A stretch of DNA of 6,122 bases, from assembly GCA_027365215.1 (NCBI GenBank), contig DAHXNT010000038.1, positions 1-6,122 on the forward strand. The letters are read 5' to 3'. Position 1 is the first letter of the stretch; each line of letters begins with the position of its first letter. Source of the stretch: Microcaldota archaeon (GTDB taxonomy: Archaea > Micrarchaeota > Micrarchaeia > Micrarchaeales > Micrarchaeaceae). This document shows, piece by piece, positions 1-4,563 of the stretch. Below the pieces are notes generated by a model that saw only the letters and a list, made by a program, of their open reading frames with translations, searched no databases and was not told the DNA's origin. The position numbers and the translations under genes are program-made.

Positions 1-276
1 GCATCGCTGACCAGCTATTTCGACGCGGAGAAGCGCGACAGGGATGTAGCGAAGGAGTGGCTCGACAGCGGCGAGAAGAAGATAGTACTCAAGGTCAGCG
101 ATGAGGAGGCGCTGACGAAGCTATACACTGCATTCAGGTTCAAGAAGGTGCCGTGCGCGCTGATCAGCGACAGGGGATTGACGCAATTGCCGCCAGACAC
201 GAAGACCGCCCTAGGGATCGGACCGTGGTACAGCAAGGAGATAGACATTCTTACCAAGATGCTGAAGCTGCTGTAG
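1..276 (+). CDS. pth2: Peptidyl-tRNA hydrolase, archaeal Pth2 type (3' end only)
   Basis: Reading frame 1 is open from the window edge to TAG at 274-276, giving the last 91 residues; the start lies upstream. Pth2 cleaves the ester bond of peptidyl-tRNAs released early from ribosomes, recycling tRNA in the cytoplasm. The visible part fits the C-terminal half of the roughly 115-120 residue family. A helix rich in charged residues comes first, then KIVLKVSDEEAL, then the segment PCALISDRGLTQLPPDT, and finally LGIGPWYSKEIDILTKML, which corresponds to the conserved TALGIGP end of Pth2. The protein ends in LKLL, as is normal, so the 3' end looks intact. The next gene starts 44 bases downstream on the same strand and may be co-transcribed. 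Family assignment is firm; the catalytic N-terminal residues are outside the window. Confidence 0.93.
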   Translation, partial: ASLTSYFDAEKRDRDVAKEWLDSGEKKIVLKVSDEEALTKLYTAFRFKKVPCALISDRGLTQLPPDTKTALGIGPWYSKEIDILTKMLKLL

Positions 277-289
277 CCGCTGCAGATCC

Positions 290-319
290 TGATGATTCTG
301 ATGATGATTCTGGTGATTC
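290..319 (+). repeat. Triple TGRTGATTC repeat in the leader of the NifX-like gene
   Basis: Three copies of a nine-base unit, TGRTGATTC, lie at 290-298, 302-310 and 311-319, the first two separated by TGA. The last copy contains the GGTGAT that serves as the ribosome binding site of the gene starting at 321. Read in that gene's frame the repeat would encode an Asp/Ser-rich stretch, but the only in-frame starts upstream are GTG codons inside pth2 (153, 225). I therefore treat it as leader DNA. Confidence 0.5.
312..317 (+). promoter_or_regulatory. Ribosome binding site GGTGAT deciding the start at 321
   Basis: GGTGAT matches the complement of the archaeal 16S rRNA 3' end (the GGTGAT part of GGAGGTGATC) and is followed by three bases and ATG. 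The same arrangement recurs before the ABM gene and, as GTGAT, before the padR gene. This supports ATG 321 over the upstream in-frame GTGs. Confidence 0.6.
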
Positions 320-320
320 G

Positions 321-656
321 ATGGAAGACAAGATTATAATCGCAGTAATGGACGATGCGGGCATGCTCACCGGTGTCGGGAGGGCGCCGAAGGCCGCAAT
401 AGCCAAGGTGCATGACGGAAAGATAGCATCATGGGAGGAGATTGAAGTGAGATGGGGAGAGGCGCACGAATCAGAAGAGGAGGGCGCGCATCATGCAAGC
501 ATAGCGAAATTCCTGATAGGCCATGGAGCGAAAGAGATAGTCGCAGGAGGCGCGGGACCCGACATGCAGCAGATGATCAAGAGGATGAAAATAGGGCTGA
601 CACTCGCTTCTGGAGGCGCGCGGGAGGCCGTAGAGGCGTTCGCCTCGCGCGAATGA
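321..656 (+). CDS. NifX/NafY-like dinitrogenase cofactor-fold protein
   Basis: 111 residues, resembling the small single-domain proteins of the dinitrogenase iron-molybdenum cofactor family (NifX, NafY, C-terminal NifB). In nitrogen fixers these bind iron-sulfur-cluster cofactors. Stand-alone archaeal versions are common outside nitrogen fixers and their role is mostly unknown. Visible features are a first strand KIIIAVMDD (4-12), the loop GVGRAPKAAIAKV (18-30) equivalent to the family's HFGRAP segment but with His replaced by Val, a GAHH motif (55-58), and the hallmark IVAGGAGPDMQQMIKRMKIG (73-92) followed by ASGGAREAVEAF (96-107). ATG 321 is chosen for its binding site; GTG starts at 153 or 225 would overlap pth2. 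It follows pth2 by 44 bases and ends 2 bases from the convergent aminotransferase. No nif genes are in view, so a nitrogenase role is not implied. Confidence 0.8.
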   Translation: MEDKIIIAVMDDAGMLTGVGRAPKAAIAKVHDGKIASWEEIEVRWGEAHESEEEGAHHASIAKFLIGHGAKEIVAGGAGPDMQQMIKRMKIGLTLASGGAREAVEAFASRE

Positions 657-658
657 CC

Positions 659-1582
659 TCAGCGCACATACGTGAGCCAGCCGCCGAACTCCCTTTCCTT
701 TCCTGAGACTATGTCAGAATATATAGACGACAGTTTCGATGTTATCTTTCCCACCTTGCCGTCGCCGACCTTCTTGCCGTCGACGCTTGTTATGGGCGTG
801 ATCTCCGCGGCTGTGCCGGCGAAGAACATCTCGTCAGCGGTGTAGAGCTCGTCCCTCCTCACAAGGCGCTCGTCAGTCATTATGCCGTTGTACGATGCGA
901 AGCTTATTATCGAATCGCGGGTTATCCCGAGCAGTATGTTGGATTCCACCCCTGGAGTAACGAGCCTGCTGTTTTTGACAAGGAATATGTTCTCGGCGGG
1001 GCCCTCCGATACGTATCCGCCCTCCGATAGCAGTACCGCAGAATCGTAGCCAAGTTCTGTCGCCTCGGTATCGGCCATCACCGAATTTACGTAGTTCCCG
1101 CTGCTTTTCGCCTGCACGGGAAGCATGTTTGAGTTTATCCTCCTCCATGAGGATACCTTGCATTTTACGCCGTTGGTTTTCTTGCTGCCGAAGTACGCGC
1201 CAAAAGGCACCGCTGCTATGAACACGCTGATCTTCTTGCCCTCTGTAGCCATGCCTATGCGATTGTCGTCGAAGAAGGCGAATGGCCTTATGTAACACGA
1301 ATCGAGGCCGTTCCTCTTCACAGTATTTATTATCACTTCACTTACCTGCTTCTGCGTGAAGCCGAGGTCCATCGACTTCATCTTAGCAGTGTTGAAGAAC
1401 CTTTTGACATGGTCGTCGAGCCTGAATATCGCAGGACCTTTCGGAGTGGCGTACGCGCGTATGCCCTCGAACATCCCTGTGCCGTACTGGAGGGAGTGCG
1501 TCAGTATTGGCACCGTTGCTTTGCTGCCATTTACGAACTTGCCGTTCAGCCATACTATGGAATCGGAATGAGATGCGGACAT
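659..1582 (-). CDS. ilvE: Branched-chain amino acid aminotransferase (class IV PLP enzyme)
   Basis: 307 residues, the normal length of IlvE. The enzyme exchanges amino groups between glutamate and the 2-oxo acids of Leu, Ile and Val, the last step of their synthesis, in the cytoplasm with pyridoxal phosphate. Visible signatures are an N-terminal WLNGKFV (11-17), HSLQYGTGMFEGIRAY (29-44), IRPFAFF (98-104), the PLP-lysine segment QAKSSGNYVNS with K159 as the likely Schiff-base lysine, and SEGPAENIF (192-200) with E193 placed to contact the pyridine nitrogen. GITRDSII and the phosphate/substrate loop AGTAAEITPI follow near the C-terminus. ATG 1582 is preferred over the in-frame TTG at 1594. D-amino acid aminotransferase and aminodeoxychorismate lyase share the fold, but the motif set and length favour IlvE. 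It converges on the NifX-like gene and diverges from the methyltransferase gene. Confidence 0.93.
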   Translation of the reverse strand: MSASHSDSIVWLNGKFVNGSKATVPILTHSLQYGTGMFEGIRAYATPKGPAIFRLDDHVKRFFNTAKMKSMDLGFTQKQVSEVIINTVKRNGLDSCYIRPFAFFDDNRIGMATEGKKISVFIAAVPFGAYFGSKKTNGVKCKVSSWRRINSNMLPVQAKSSGNYVNSVMADTEATELGYDSAVLLSEGGYVSEGPAENIFLVKNSRLVTPGVESNILLGITRDSIISFASYNGIMTDERLVRRDELYTADEMFFAGTAAEITPITSVDGKKVGDGKVGKITSKLSSIYSDIVSGKEREFGGWLTYVR

Positions 1583-1614
1583 TGTAATACCCAACTAAAA
1601 TATCTGCGAGCACG

Positions 1615-1625
1615 TATAAATATTT
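1615..1625. promoter_or_regulatory. TATA-like element between ilvE and the divergent methyltransferase gene
   Basis: TATAAATATTT reads as an archaeal TATA box on both strands. On the minus strand its centre is about 37 bases before the ilvE ATG, which predicts a leader of about 12 bases. On the plus strand it lies about 60 bases before the methyltransferase GTG. It may serve both genes, but only the ilvE spacing is really convincing. Confidence 0.5.
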
Positions 1626-1682
1626 CTGGCTCTCTCCACATATTCGGGTGAACGCACGGATAGGATAGAACATGACAAGATC

Positions 1683-1976
1683 GTGAAATCGTTGGGCAAG
1701 TACCGCATGTCGGAATTCAGGAGGAGCGTGCTATTGGCGACTCTTGACATACCTGAGGGAGAGACGAGGACATACAAGGAGATAGCGAAGAAGATAGGCA
1801 GGCCGAACGCCGCGAGGGCGGTGGGTACCGCGCTAAAGAATAATCCAATGGCGCCCACTATACCTTGCCACAGGGTCGTCAGGAGCGATGGCAGCATAGG
1901 CAACTACACGCATATGGGAAGGAATTCCCCTGAGAAGAAGAGGGCTCTGCTGAAATCCGAGGGGGTCACGCTGTAA
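1683..1976 (+). CDS. ogt: Methylated-DNA-protein cysteine methyltransferase, compact form
   Basis: 97 residues covering the C-terminal catalytic domain of the Ogt/Ada/MGMT family. It moves the alkyl group of O6-alkylguanine in DNA to its own cysteine, a one-turnover repair reaction. Recognisable parts are IPEGETRTYKEIAKKIG (23-39), the DNA-binding helix NAARAVGTALKNNP (42-55) with R45 as arginine finger, and the active-site IPCHRVV (60-66) with C62 as methyl acceptor and H63 beside it. GSIGNY and the closing LLKSEGV with E93 follow. A true PCHRV rather than PWHRV argues against an alkyltransferase-like (ATL) protein. The N-terminal ribonuclease-like domain of longer homologues is absent, as in many small prokaryotic forms. 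GTG 1683 is taken; ATG 1707 is an alternative, and no good binding site decides. The frame stays open upstream to 1620 without an ATG. It converges with the next gene, leaving 25 bases. Confidence 0.88.
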   Translation: MKSLGKYRMSEFRRSVLLATLDIPEGETRTYKEIAKKIGRPNAARAVGTALKNNPMAPTIPCHRVVRSDGSIGNYTHMGRNSPEKKRALLKSEGVTL

Positions 1977-2001
1977 CGCCGCGACCCGTCGAACCCCAGC
2001 G

Positions 2002-2775
2002 TCATTTCCTGAGATGCGACTCGATGGAGTTTATGAACTCCCTGTTTGAACTTATCTTCTCCTTCTGATCCGGCAGGACTGCCATGGCCCTGTCAAGTGC
2101 CTCCGACACCTTCCTTATGTTGCGACTTATTAGCGTACTGCCGTGGTTCTCCATATGCCTGGATATTATACGAGCCCCTTCATCCGTGTCTATGAATTCA
2201 GACAGGTAGTTTGACGCGCCTATGTAGGCTATGTCGTCCACGTCGTTGCGGTTCCCCCTTATCAGCTTGTAGCTGACAGTCTCGGAATACGTGGTGATGT
2301 CGCTGAGGCCCACGCTAACCACCTCGCCCTTCCTGTTCAGCTTGTGGAGCGTGGTGGGCAGCCCGGTTACCGCAACATAGTACGTGGAAAGGCCCTGCTG
2401 CTTGTGGTATATTACCTCCTTCTCTATAGTGGGTATCGTGCGTGTCTCACCGCCGTCGCTTATCCGTATCGAGAACATGTCCTCTGTCCTGTCCATTATC
2501 CAGCCGCTTTCCTCAAGTGCCCTGCCAGTGAGCGTAAGGTTCAGTGCGTACACCTCCACATCGATCAGGTTGCTCACATATCTCTGCTTTATCCATTCGT
2601 TGGGAACCTCTATCGCCGTGCCTATCGCCGAGCCGCCTATGAGCGTATATGTGATCGACCTGTCGGAAAGCATGCCCATTATGGACATCGTCACTTCCCT
2701 CTCGGTGCACAGCTTGCTGTAACCGAGCTCTTCTTTCCGGTTAACCACTTCGATTTCTTTTCCTTTGCTGGCCAC
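2002..2775 (-). CDS. Nucleotidyltransferase-fold protein of unknown role
   Basis: 257 residues from the chosen GTG. I do not recognise a named family, but two features suggest the DNA-polymerase-beta-like nucleotidyltransferase fold used by AbiEii/MNT proteins. YTLIGGSAIGTAIE places a GGS motif (47-49), followed after 22 residues by a hydrophobic-acidic strand LIDVEVYA whose DVE (72-74) stands where such enzymes have DxD. Later, YKLIRGNRNDVDDIAYIGA (169-187, with K170, R176, D178, D180 and D181) resembles the K...R.KD..DI segment of these proteins. DVE in place of DxD leaves activity open. The start is uncertain: GTG 2775 has GGTGA five bases before it and lies beyond a hairpin. ATG 2817 would sit in that hairpin's loop, and ATG 2688 would leave only about 13 residues before the first strand. 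The winged-helix gene ends 89 bases upstream on the same strand, so the two may form a unit. The C-terminal third is helical and charged. Confidence 0.6.
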   Translation of the reverse strand: MASKGKEIEVVNRKEELGYSKLCTEREVTMSIMGMLSDRSITYTLIGGSAIGTAIEVPNEWIKQRYVSNLIDVEVYALNLTLTGRALEESGWIMDRTEDMFSIRISDGGETRTIPTIEKEVIYHKQQGLSTYYVAVTGLPTTLHKLNRKGEVVSVGLSDITTYSETVSYKLIRGNRNDVDDIAYIGASNYLSEFIDTDEGARIISRHMENHGSTLISRNIRKVSEALDRAMAVLPDQKEKISSNREFINSIESHLRK

Positions 2776-2780
2776 TTTAT

Positions 2781-2785
2781 TCACC
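2781..2785 (-). promoter_or_regulatory. Ribosome binding site GGTGA supporting the GTG start at 2775
   Basis: On the minus strand GGTGA is followed by five bases (ATAAA) and then GTG. No comparable signal stands before ATG 2817, so this is the reason for the shorter start. Evidence is moderate. Confidence 0.4.
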
Positions 2786-2805
2786 AAAATCAATTGAGCG
2801 GAATA

Positions 2806-2826
2806 GCCGGCGCGCATTGCGCCGGC
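2806..2826. other. Perfect GC-rich hairpin between the winged-helix and nucleotidyltransferase genes
   Basis: GCCGGCGC and GCGCCGGC form a perfect eight-base-pair stem with a five-base loop. On the minus strand the loop holds the ATG of the longest possible nucleotidyltransferase start. It could end or attenuate transcription after the winged-helix gene, or shape the leader of the downstream gene. On the plus strand a short T run follows about nine bases later, but no plus-strand gene ends here. Confidence 0.6.
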
Positions 2827-2864
2827 CGTTCTGCTTTTTCCTACCCCTGCCCACCAAGGCGTGT

Positions 2865-3230
2865 CTATCTCCTTCTTATGGATATTTGAGCATGCATTTG
2901 AGCATGCATCTCCGCGTAAGAGTGCGAAGGGCCGCCGTGCCTTTCCTGAGGCGCCGTTGACAGCCTCGCCCTGCCCTCATCAGTCAGCACTAGCGGCTTG
3001 CCTACCTCGAATCTGCTTGCGAAGTCGAGAATGCCGCGCTCCTTCAGTCTGTTGAGAGTATACCAGACAGAGCTCTTCGAGAAGCCGAAGACGTCGCTCA
3101 TGTAGTCCACGAACTTCGAGGCGCTGTCTATCATGTCGGAGCCGATCTCGCTCACTACCAGCAGCTCGCGCTCGCTGAGCTTGATCTTTTCCAGTTCCAA
3201 CTCTACCTTACCATACGCCATTTGGGACAT
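2865..3230 (-). CDS. Small winged-helix transcription regulator with a Met/His tail
   Basis: 121 residues. After a charged N-terminal helix (8-28), residues 34-90 read as a winged helix-turn-helix. A first helix lies at about 34-47, FGFSKSSVWYTLNRLKERGIL (48-68) carries the turn and recognition helix, and a wing FEVGKPLVLTDEG (74-86) follows. The layout resembles MarR/PadR/ArsR-like dimeric regulators, but I cannot name the family. Beyond about residue 95 is a disordered tail with HGGPSHSYAE, two MHAQ repeats (108-115) and IRRR; the Met and His residues could bind a metal. ATG 3230 is chosen because GGTGG stands five bases before it; GTG 3239 and ATG 3221 are alternatives. The gene lies upstream of, and on the same strand as, the nucleotidyltransferase-fold gene, so control of that gene or of itself is a reasonable guess. 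Confidence 0.72.
   Translation of the reverse strand: MSQMAYGKVELELEKIKLSERELLVVSEIGSDMIDSASKFVDYMSDVFGFSKSSVWYTLNRLKERGILDFASRFEVGKPLVLTDEGRARLSTAPQERHGGPSHSYAEMHAQMHAQISIRRR
2885..2908 (-). repeat. Exact 12-base tandem duplication encoding MHAQ twice
   Basis: TTTGAGCATGCA occurs twice back to back on the plus strand, inside the 3' end of the winged-helix gene. It is in frame and adds one extra Met-His-Ala-Gln. An exact copy suggests a recent slippage event. Confidence 0.85.
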
Positions 3231-3246
3231 ACCAACCACCAGAGGT

Positions 3247-3253
3247 TTATTTC
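3247..3253 (-). promoter_or_regulatory. AT-rich element close to the winged-helix start
   Basis: GAAATAA on the minus strand lies about 20 bases before ATG 3230 and about 29 before ATG 3221, so it could be a proximal TATA box giving a leaderless message from 3221. It is weaker than the TATA box at 3444-3455. Confidence 0.25.
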
Positions 3254-3443
3254 CTTAGGAGTTAAGCGCCCAAACGGCGTGAATAATGGGTATCGTTCGT
3301 GCACTTGCTGTTCAGGTACTTCGGCCTTATAGCGCCCATGCTAGCGTTAATCCAGAAAAAGACAACTTTTTGCTGCATGGCTTCTTGCATACGAACATTC
3401 CCAGTGTATCTTCACTGTTGCTCTGAATAATCTTCTTGCCGCT

Positions 3444-3455
3444 CTTATATTTAAA
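3444..3455 (-). promoter_or_regulatory. Strong TATA-like box reading toward the winged-helix gene
   Basis: On the minus strand TTTAAATATAAG is a good archaeal TATA box. Transcription would begin near 3425 and run through the spacer into the gene starting at 3230, with a leader of almost 200 bases. A perfect dyad adjoins it on the upstream side. Confidence 0.45.
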
Positions 3456-3471
3456 CCTTCTGTGCAGAAGG
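3456..3471. promoter_or_regulatory. Perfect 7-base dyad next to a TATA box: operator or terminator
   Basis: CCTTCTG, two bases, CAGAAGG. It touches the upstream side of the minus-strand TATA box, where BRE and activator sites lie. It is also 24 bases past the padR stop, where on the minus strand it is followed by TTTAAATATAA. It may therefore be a protein-binding site for the downstream promoter, a weak padR terminator, or both. The two-base spacer favours a DNA-binding site over an RNA hairpin. Confidence 0.4.
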
Positions 3472-3494
3472 GCATCCCAAACGCGCCAGGCCCG

Positions 3495-3992
3495 TCAGAT
3501 CTTTGACAGCCTATCCGCGAGATCGCTTATCCTCTTTTTATAGCGCGCGAATTTAGTCTTGTCGCTTTTCGCCATGTCCTCGAAGTAGGAGATCGTCCCT
3601 TCCATGTTGGTTATCAGATCTTCGACCTGGCCTGCAGGCCCGTTCTCCTCCTCGTACTTCTTCGTCAGGGAGTATTTGCCGTCTTCGCCCTTCTTTATCA
3701 GCCCCTCCGTTTCCATGCTCGAGAGCGTCGGGTATACGGAACCGGGACTCGGCTTCCACCAACCTTGGCTAATTTCGTAGAATTTGTTTATTATCTCCAT
3801 GCCGCTCATAGGTTCCTCCTCCAGGAACTTGATTATGGCAGGCCTAAGCCATCCGCGCTGTCCGTAGTGTGCACGCGCAAACTGGTGATGACCCATATCC
3901 CCTCTCCAGGCCCCGTACCTTCTGCCGTGCATATGCCCTATCCCTTCGTGTCCTATCCCTTCGTTCTGCTCGTCGTCTTGTTCCATTCTCAT
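3495..3992 (-). CDS. PadR-family transcription regulator with a His-rich N-terminus
   Basis: 165 residues. PadR proteins are dimeric winged-helix repressors, often autoregulated and responsive to small toxic molecules. The core GWLRPAIIKFLEEEPMSGMEIINKF (47-71), GWWKPSPGSVYPTLSSMETEGLIKK (77-101) and the wing DGKYSLTKKYEEE (104-116) match the archaeal PadR type. A C-terminal helix (about 122-163) would make the dimer. The first 45 residues hold a duplicated EGIGH and H15, H20, H22, H35, H36 and H42; Gly/His/Arg-rich N-termini occur in this family and may bind metal. ATG 3992 is chosen because GTGAT stands three bases before it and the TATA box and palindrome lie just upstream; the frame itself stays open to the pelota fragment near 4118. 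ATG 3986 is a close alternative. It is divergent from the ABM gene and may control that gene and itself. Confidence 0.9.
   Translation of the reverse strand: MRMEQDDEQNEGIGHEGIGHMHGRRYGAWRGDMGHHQFARAHYGQRGWLRPAIIKFLEEEPMSGMEIINKFYEISQGWWKPSPGSVYPTLSSMETEGLIKKGEDGKYSLTKKYEEENGPAGQVEDLITNMEGTISYFEDMAKSDKTKFARYKKRISDLADRLSKI
3933..3962 (-). repeat. 15-base tandem duplication encoding EGIGH twice
   Basis: Two adjacent 15-base units (3933-3947 and 3948-3962) differ at only two positions and lie in frame in the padR N-terminus, giving EGIGHEGIGH. The duplication adds a His to an already His-rich segment. Confidence 0.75.
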
Positions 3993-3995
3993 TCT

Positions 3996-4000
3996 ATCAC
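3996..4000 (-). promoter_or_regulatory. Ribosome binding site GTGAT of the padR gene
   Basis: On the minus strand GTGAT is followed by AGA and ATG 3992, the same spacing as before the genes at 321 and 4264. It fixes the start well downstream of the longest open frame. Confidence 0.5.
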
Positions 4001-4003
4001 TTA

Positions 4004-4033
4004 TATCGGTTATTCGATATCTATTATCCGATA
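4004..4033. promoter_or_regulatory. Imperfect 30-base palindrome, probable PadR operator
   Basis: Around a centre between 4018 and 4019, 12 of 15 base pairs are symmetric. The outer arms TATCGG (4004-4009) and CCGATA (4028-4033) are perfect and the core includes GATATC. On the minus strand it can also be read as two adjacent 14-base direct repeats of the form TATCGRATAAYMGA. It begins directly downstream of the padR TATA box and covers the expected transcription start, where a bound dimer would block initiation. Autoregulation is inferred from position and from the habit of PadR proteins. Confidence 0.6.
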
Positions 4034-4035
4034 AG

Positions 4036-4045
4036 ATATAAAAGG
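4036..4045 (-). promoter_or_regulatory. TATA box of the padR gene, with a second one at 4052-4061
   Basis: CCTTTTATAT on the minus strand, centred near 4040, predicts a start near 4015 and a leader of about 23 bases. A similar TTTTTATATG lies 16 bases further upstream (4052-4061) and could be an alternative box. Both match the archaeal consensus. Confidence 0.5.
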
Positions 4046-4083
4046 AAGACGCATATAAAAAGTGCATGAAGTAAAAGGTCTGC

Positions 4084-4146
4084 CACACGCACGATATGTC
4101 GCCGAAGGAATGCAGCTACTGGCCGACCTCGTCGTTAGAGTTGAAC
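4084..4146 (-). pseudogene. Duplicated fragment of the 3' end of pelota
   Basis: This 63-base stretch matches 4565-4627, the last 62 bases of the pelota gene plus one base further into it, at 61 of 63 positions in direct orientation, offset 481. Both differences change the protein: CAG becomes the stop TAG (4116-4118) and GCG (Ala) becomes TCG (Ser, 4092-4094). The pelota stop codon is not included, so the frame runs on past the repeat and happens to be continuous with the padR frame. Neither side of the fragment resembles pelota further: upstream similarity ends at 4147 and downstream at 4083. It carries no start and is not expected to make a product. High identity points to a fairly recent copy. 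Confidence 0.92.
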
Positions 4147-4231
4147 GCTTCGGCAAAGATCGCGGCGCCGTCGCGTTTGTTGTAGGTCGGGTATGGTTTG
4201 CACGGCTAGCAAATTTATTCTGCGAGCACGC

Positions 4232-4238
4232 TTTATAC
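4232..4238 (+). promoter_or_regulatory. TATA-like box of the ABM gene
   Basis: TTTATAC is centred about 29 bases before ATG 4264, giving a very short leader. A second AT-rich box, AAATTTATT (4211-4219), would start transcription near 4240 and leave room for the GGTGAT binding site. The second fits better with use of that site. Confidence 0.4.
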
Positions 4239-4254
4239 TCTATACCGTGTGTAT

Positions 4255-4260
4255 GGTGAT
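4255..4260 (+). promoter_or_regulatory. Ribosome binding site GGTGAT of the ABM gene
   Basis: GGTGAT, then GGA, then ATG 4264. This decides against the longer GTG start at 4249, whose extra five residues (VYGDG) are simply the binding site read as codons. Confidence 0.6.
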
Positions 4261-4263
4261 GGA

Positions 4264-4563
4264 ATGATAAACGTAGGAATGTATTACAACGTAAAGGAGG
4301 GCAAGGAGGAAGAGTTCGAGCGTACGTTCAGCAGCGTGGTTGCCACCCTCAAGGAAAAGGCGGAGGGGCTCAGGGACGCGAAGCTTTACAGGGAGGTATC
4401 GGGACGCGAGTACCTGATATACACCGAGTGGAAGGACATGGAGTCCTTCAGTAAGTTCATTTCGAGCAGGGAGTTCGGAGAAACGAAGGAGTACGGCAAG
4501 GATATAATAGACGGGAGGCCCAGGCACAGGGTATTCCAGGATGTCGGCGGCGAAAGTACCTGA
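4264..4563 (+). CDS. Antibiotic biosynthesis monooxygenase (ABM) domain protein
   Basis: 99 residues, one ABM domain of the dimeric ferredoxin-like alpha+beta fold. Relatives include quinol monooxygenases, heme-degrading HmoB/IsdG proteins and many small proteins of unknown substrate. Visible are a first strand INVGMYYNVKEGKEEEFE (2-19), a helix to about residue 33, GLRDAKLYREVSGREYLIYTEW (35-56) with the typical W56, DMESFSKFISSREF (58-71), and the end GRPRHRVF (84-91), all as in the family. The substrate cannot be read from the sequence and the heme-binding pattern is not evident. Its TGA abuts the pelota stop; together they form TGATCA. The gene and its promoter are bracketed by direct repeats of the pelota 3' end, a sign of recent arrival or duplication. 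It is divergent from padR, a plausible regulator. Confidence 0.85.
   Translation: MINVGMYYNVKEGKEEEFERTFSSVVATLKEKAEGLRDAKLYREVSGREYLIYTEWKDMESFSKFISSREFGETKEYGKDIIDGRPRHRVFQDVGGEST

Larger units (their letters stand above)
3231..3494. other. 264-base spacer with a promoter, a dyad and only doubtful small ORFs
   Basis: No convincing gene lies between the winged-helix and padR genes. On the minus strand a 42-codon ORF (3262-3390, ATG to TAA) ends 32 bases before the winged-helix start. Its second half uses ATA, AGG and AAG like real genes here, but it lacks a binding site and known motifs. On the plus strand a 46-codon ORF (3286-3426) has a GTGA three bases before its ATG but codon use unlike its neighbours. 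The two overlap in mirrored codon register, so at most one can be real. The spacer may instead be the long leader of the winged-helix mRNA, a small RNA, or the remains of a gene. Confidence 0.45.

Noticed and set aside
153..320. Longer version of the NifX-like gene starting at GTG 153 or 225.
   Set aside because: It would overlap pth2, adds a non-family sequence, and ATG 321 has a proper binding site.
2344..2889. Long plus-strand open frame (181 codons) opposite the nucleotidyltransferase gene.
   Set aside because: It is antisense to a better supported gene, has unlikely composition (rich in Tyr, His and Cys) and no binding site; it is a shadow frame.
3286..3426. 46-codon plus-strand ORF with a GTGA before its ATG.
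   Set aside because: Codon use differs from real genes here, no motif is recognised, and a mirrored ORF exists on the other strand; listed only as part of the spacer.
3993..4088. Longer PadR start at GTG 4088.
   Set aside because: The extra 32 codons are the promoter, palindrome and the end of the pelota fragment; ATG 3992 has TATA, leader and binding site in the right order.
1603..4230. The 12-mer TCTGCGAGCACG occurs at 1603-1614 (ilvE promoter) and 4219-4230 (ABM promoter), both beside TATA-like boxes.
   Set aside because: A shared 12-mer is expected about once or twice by chance in a window of this size, and the orientation relative to the genes differs. Not strong enough to call a common operator.
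4249..4263. GTG 4249 as start of the ABM gene.
   Set aside because: It would place the GGTGAT binding site inside the coding region; ATG 4264 fits the family start.
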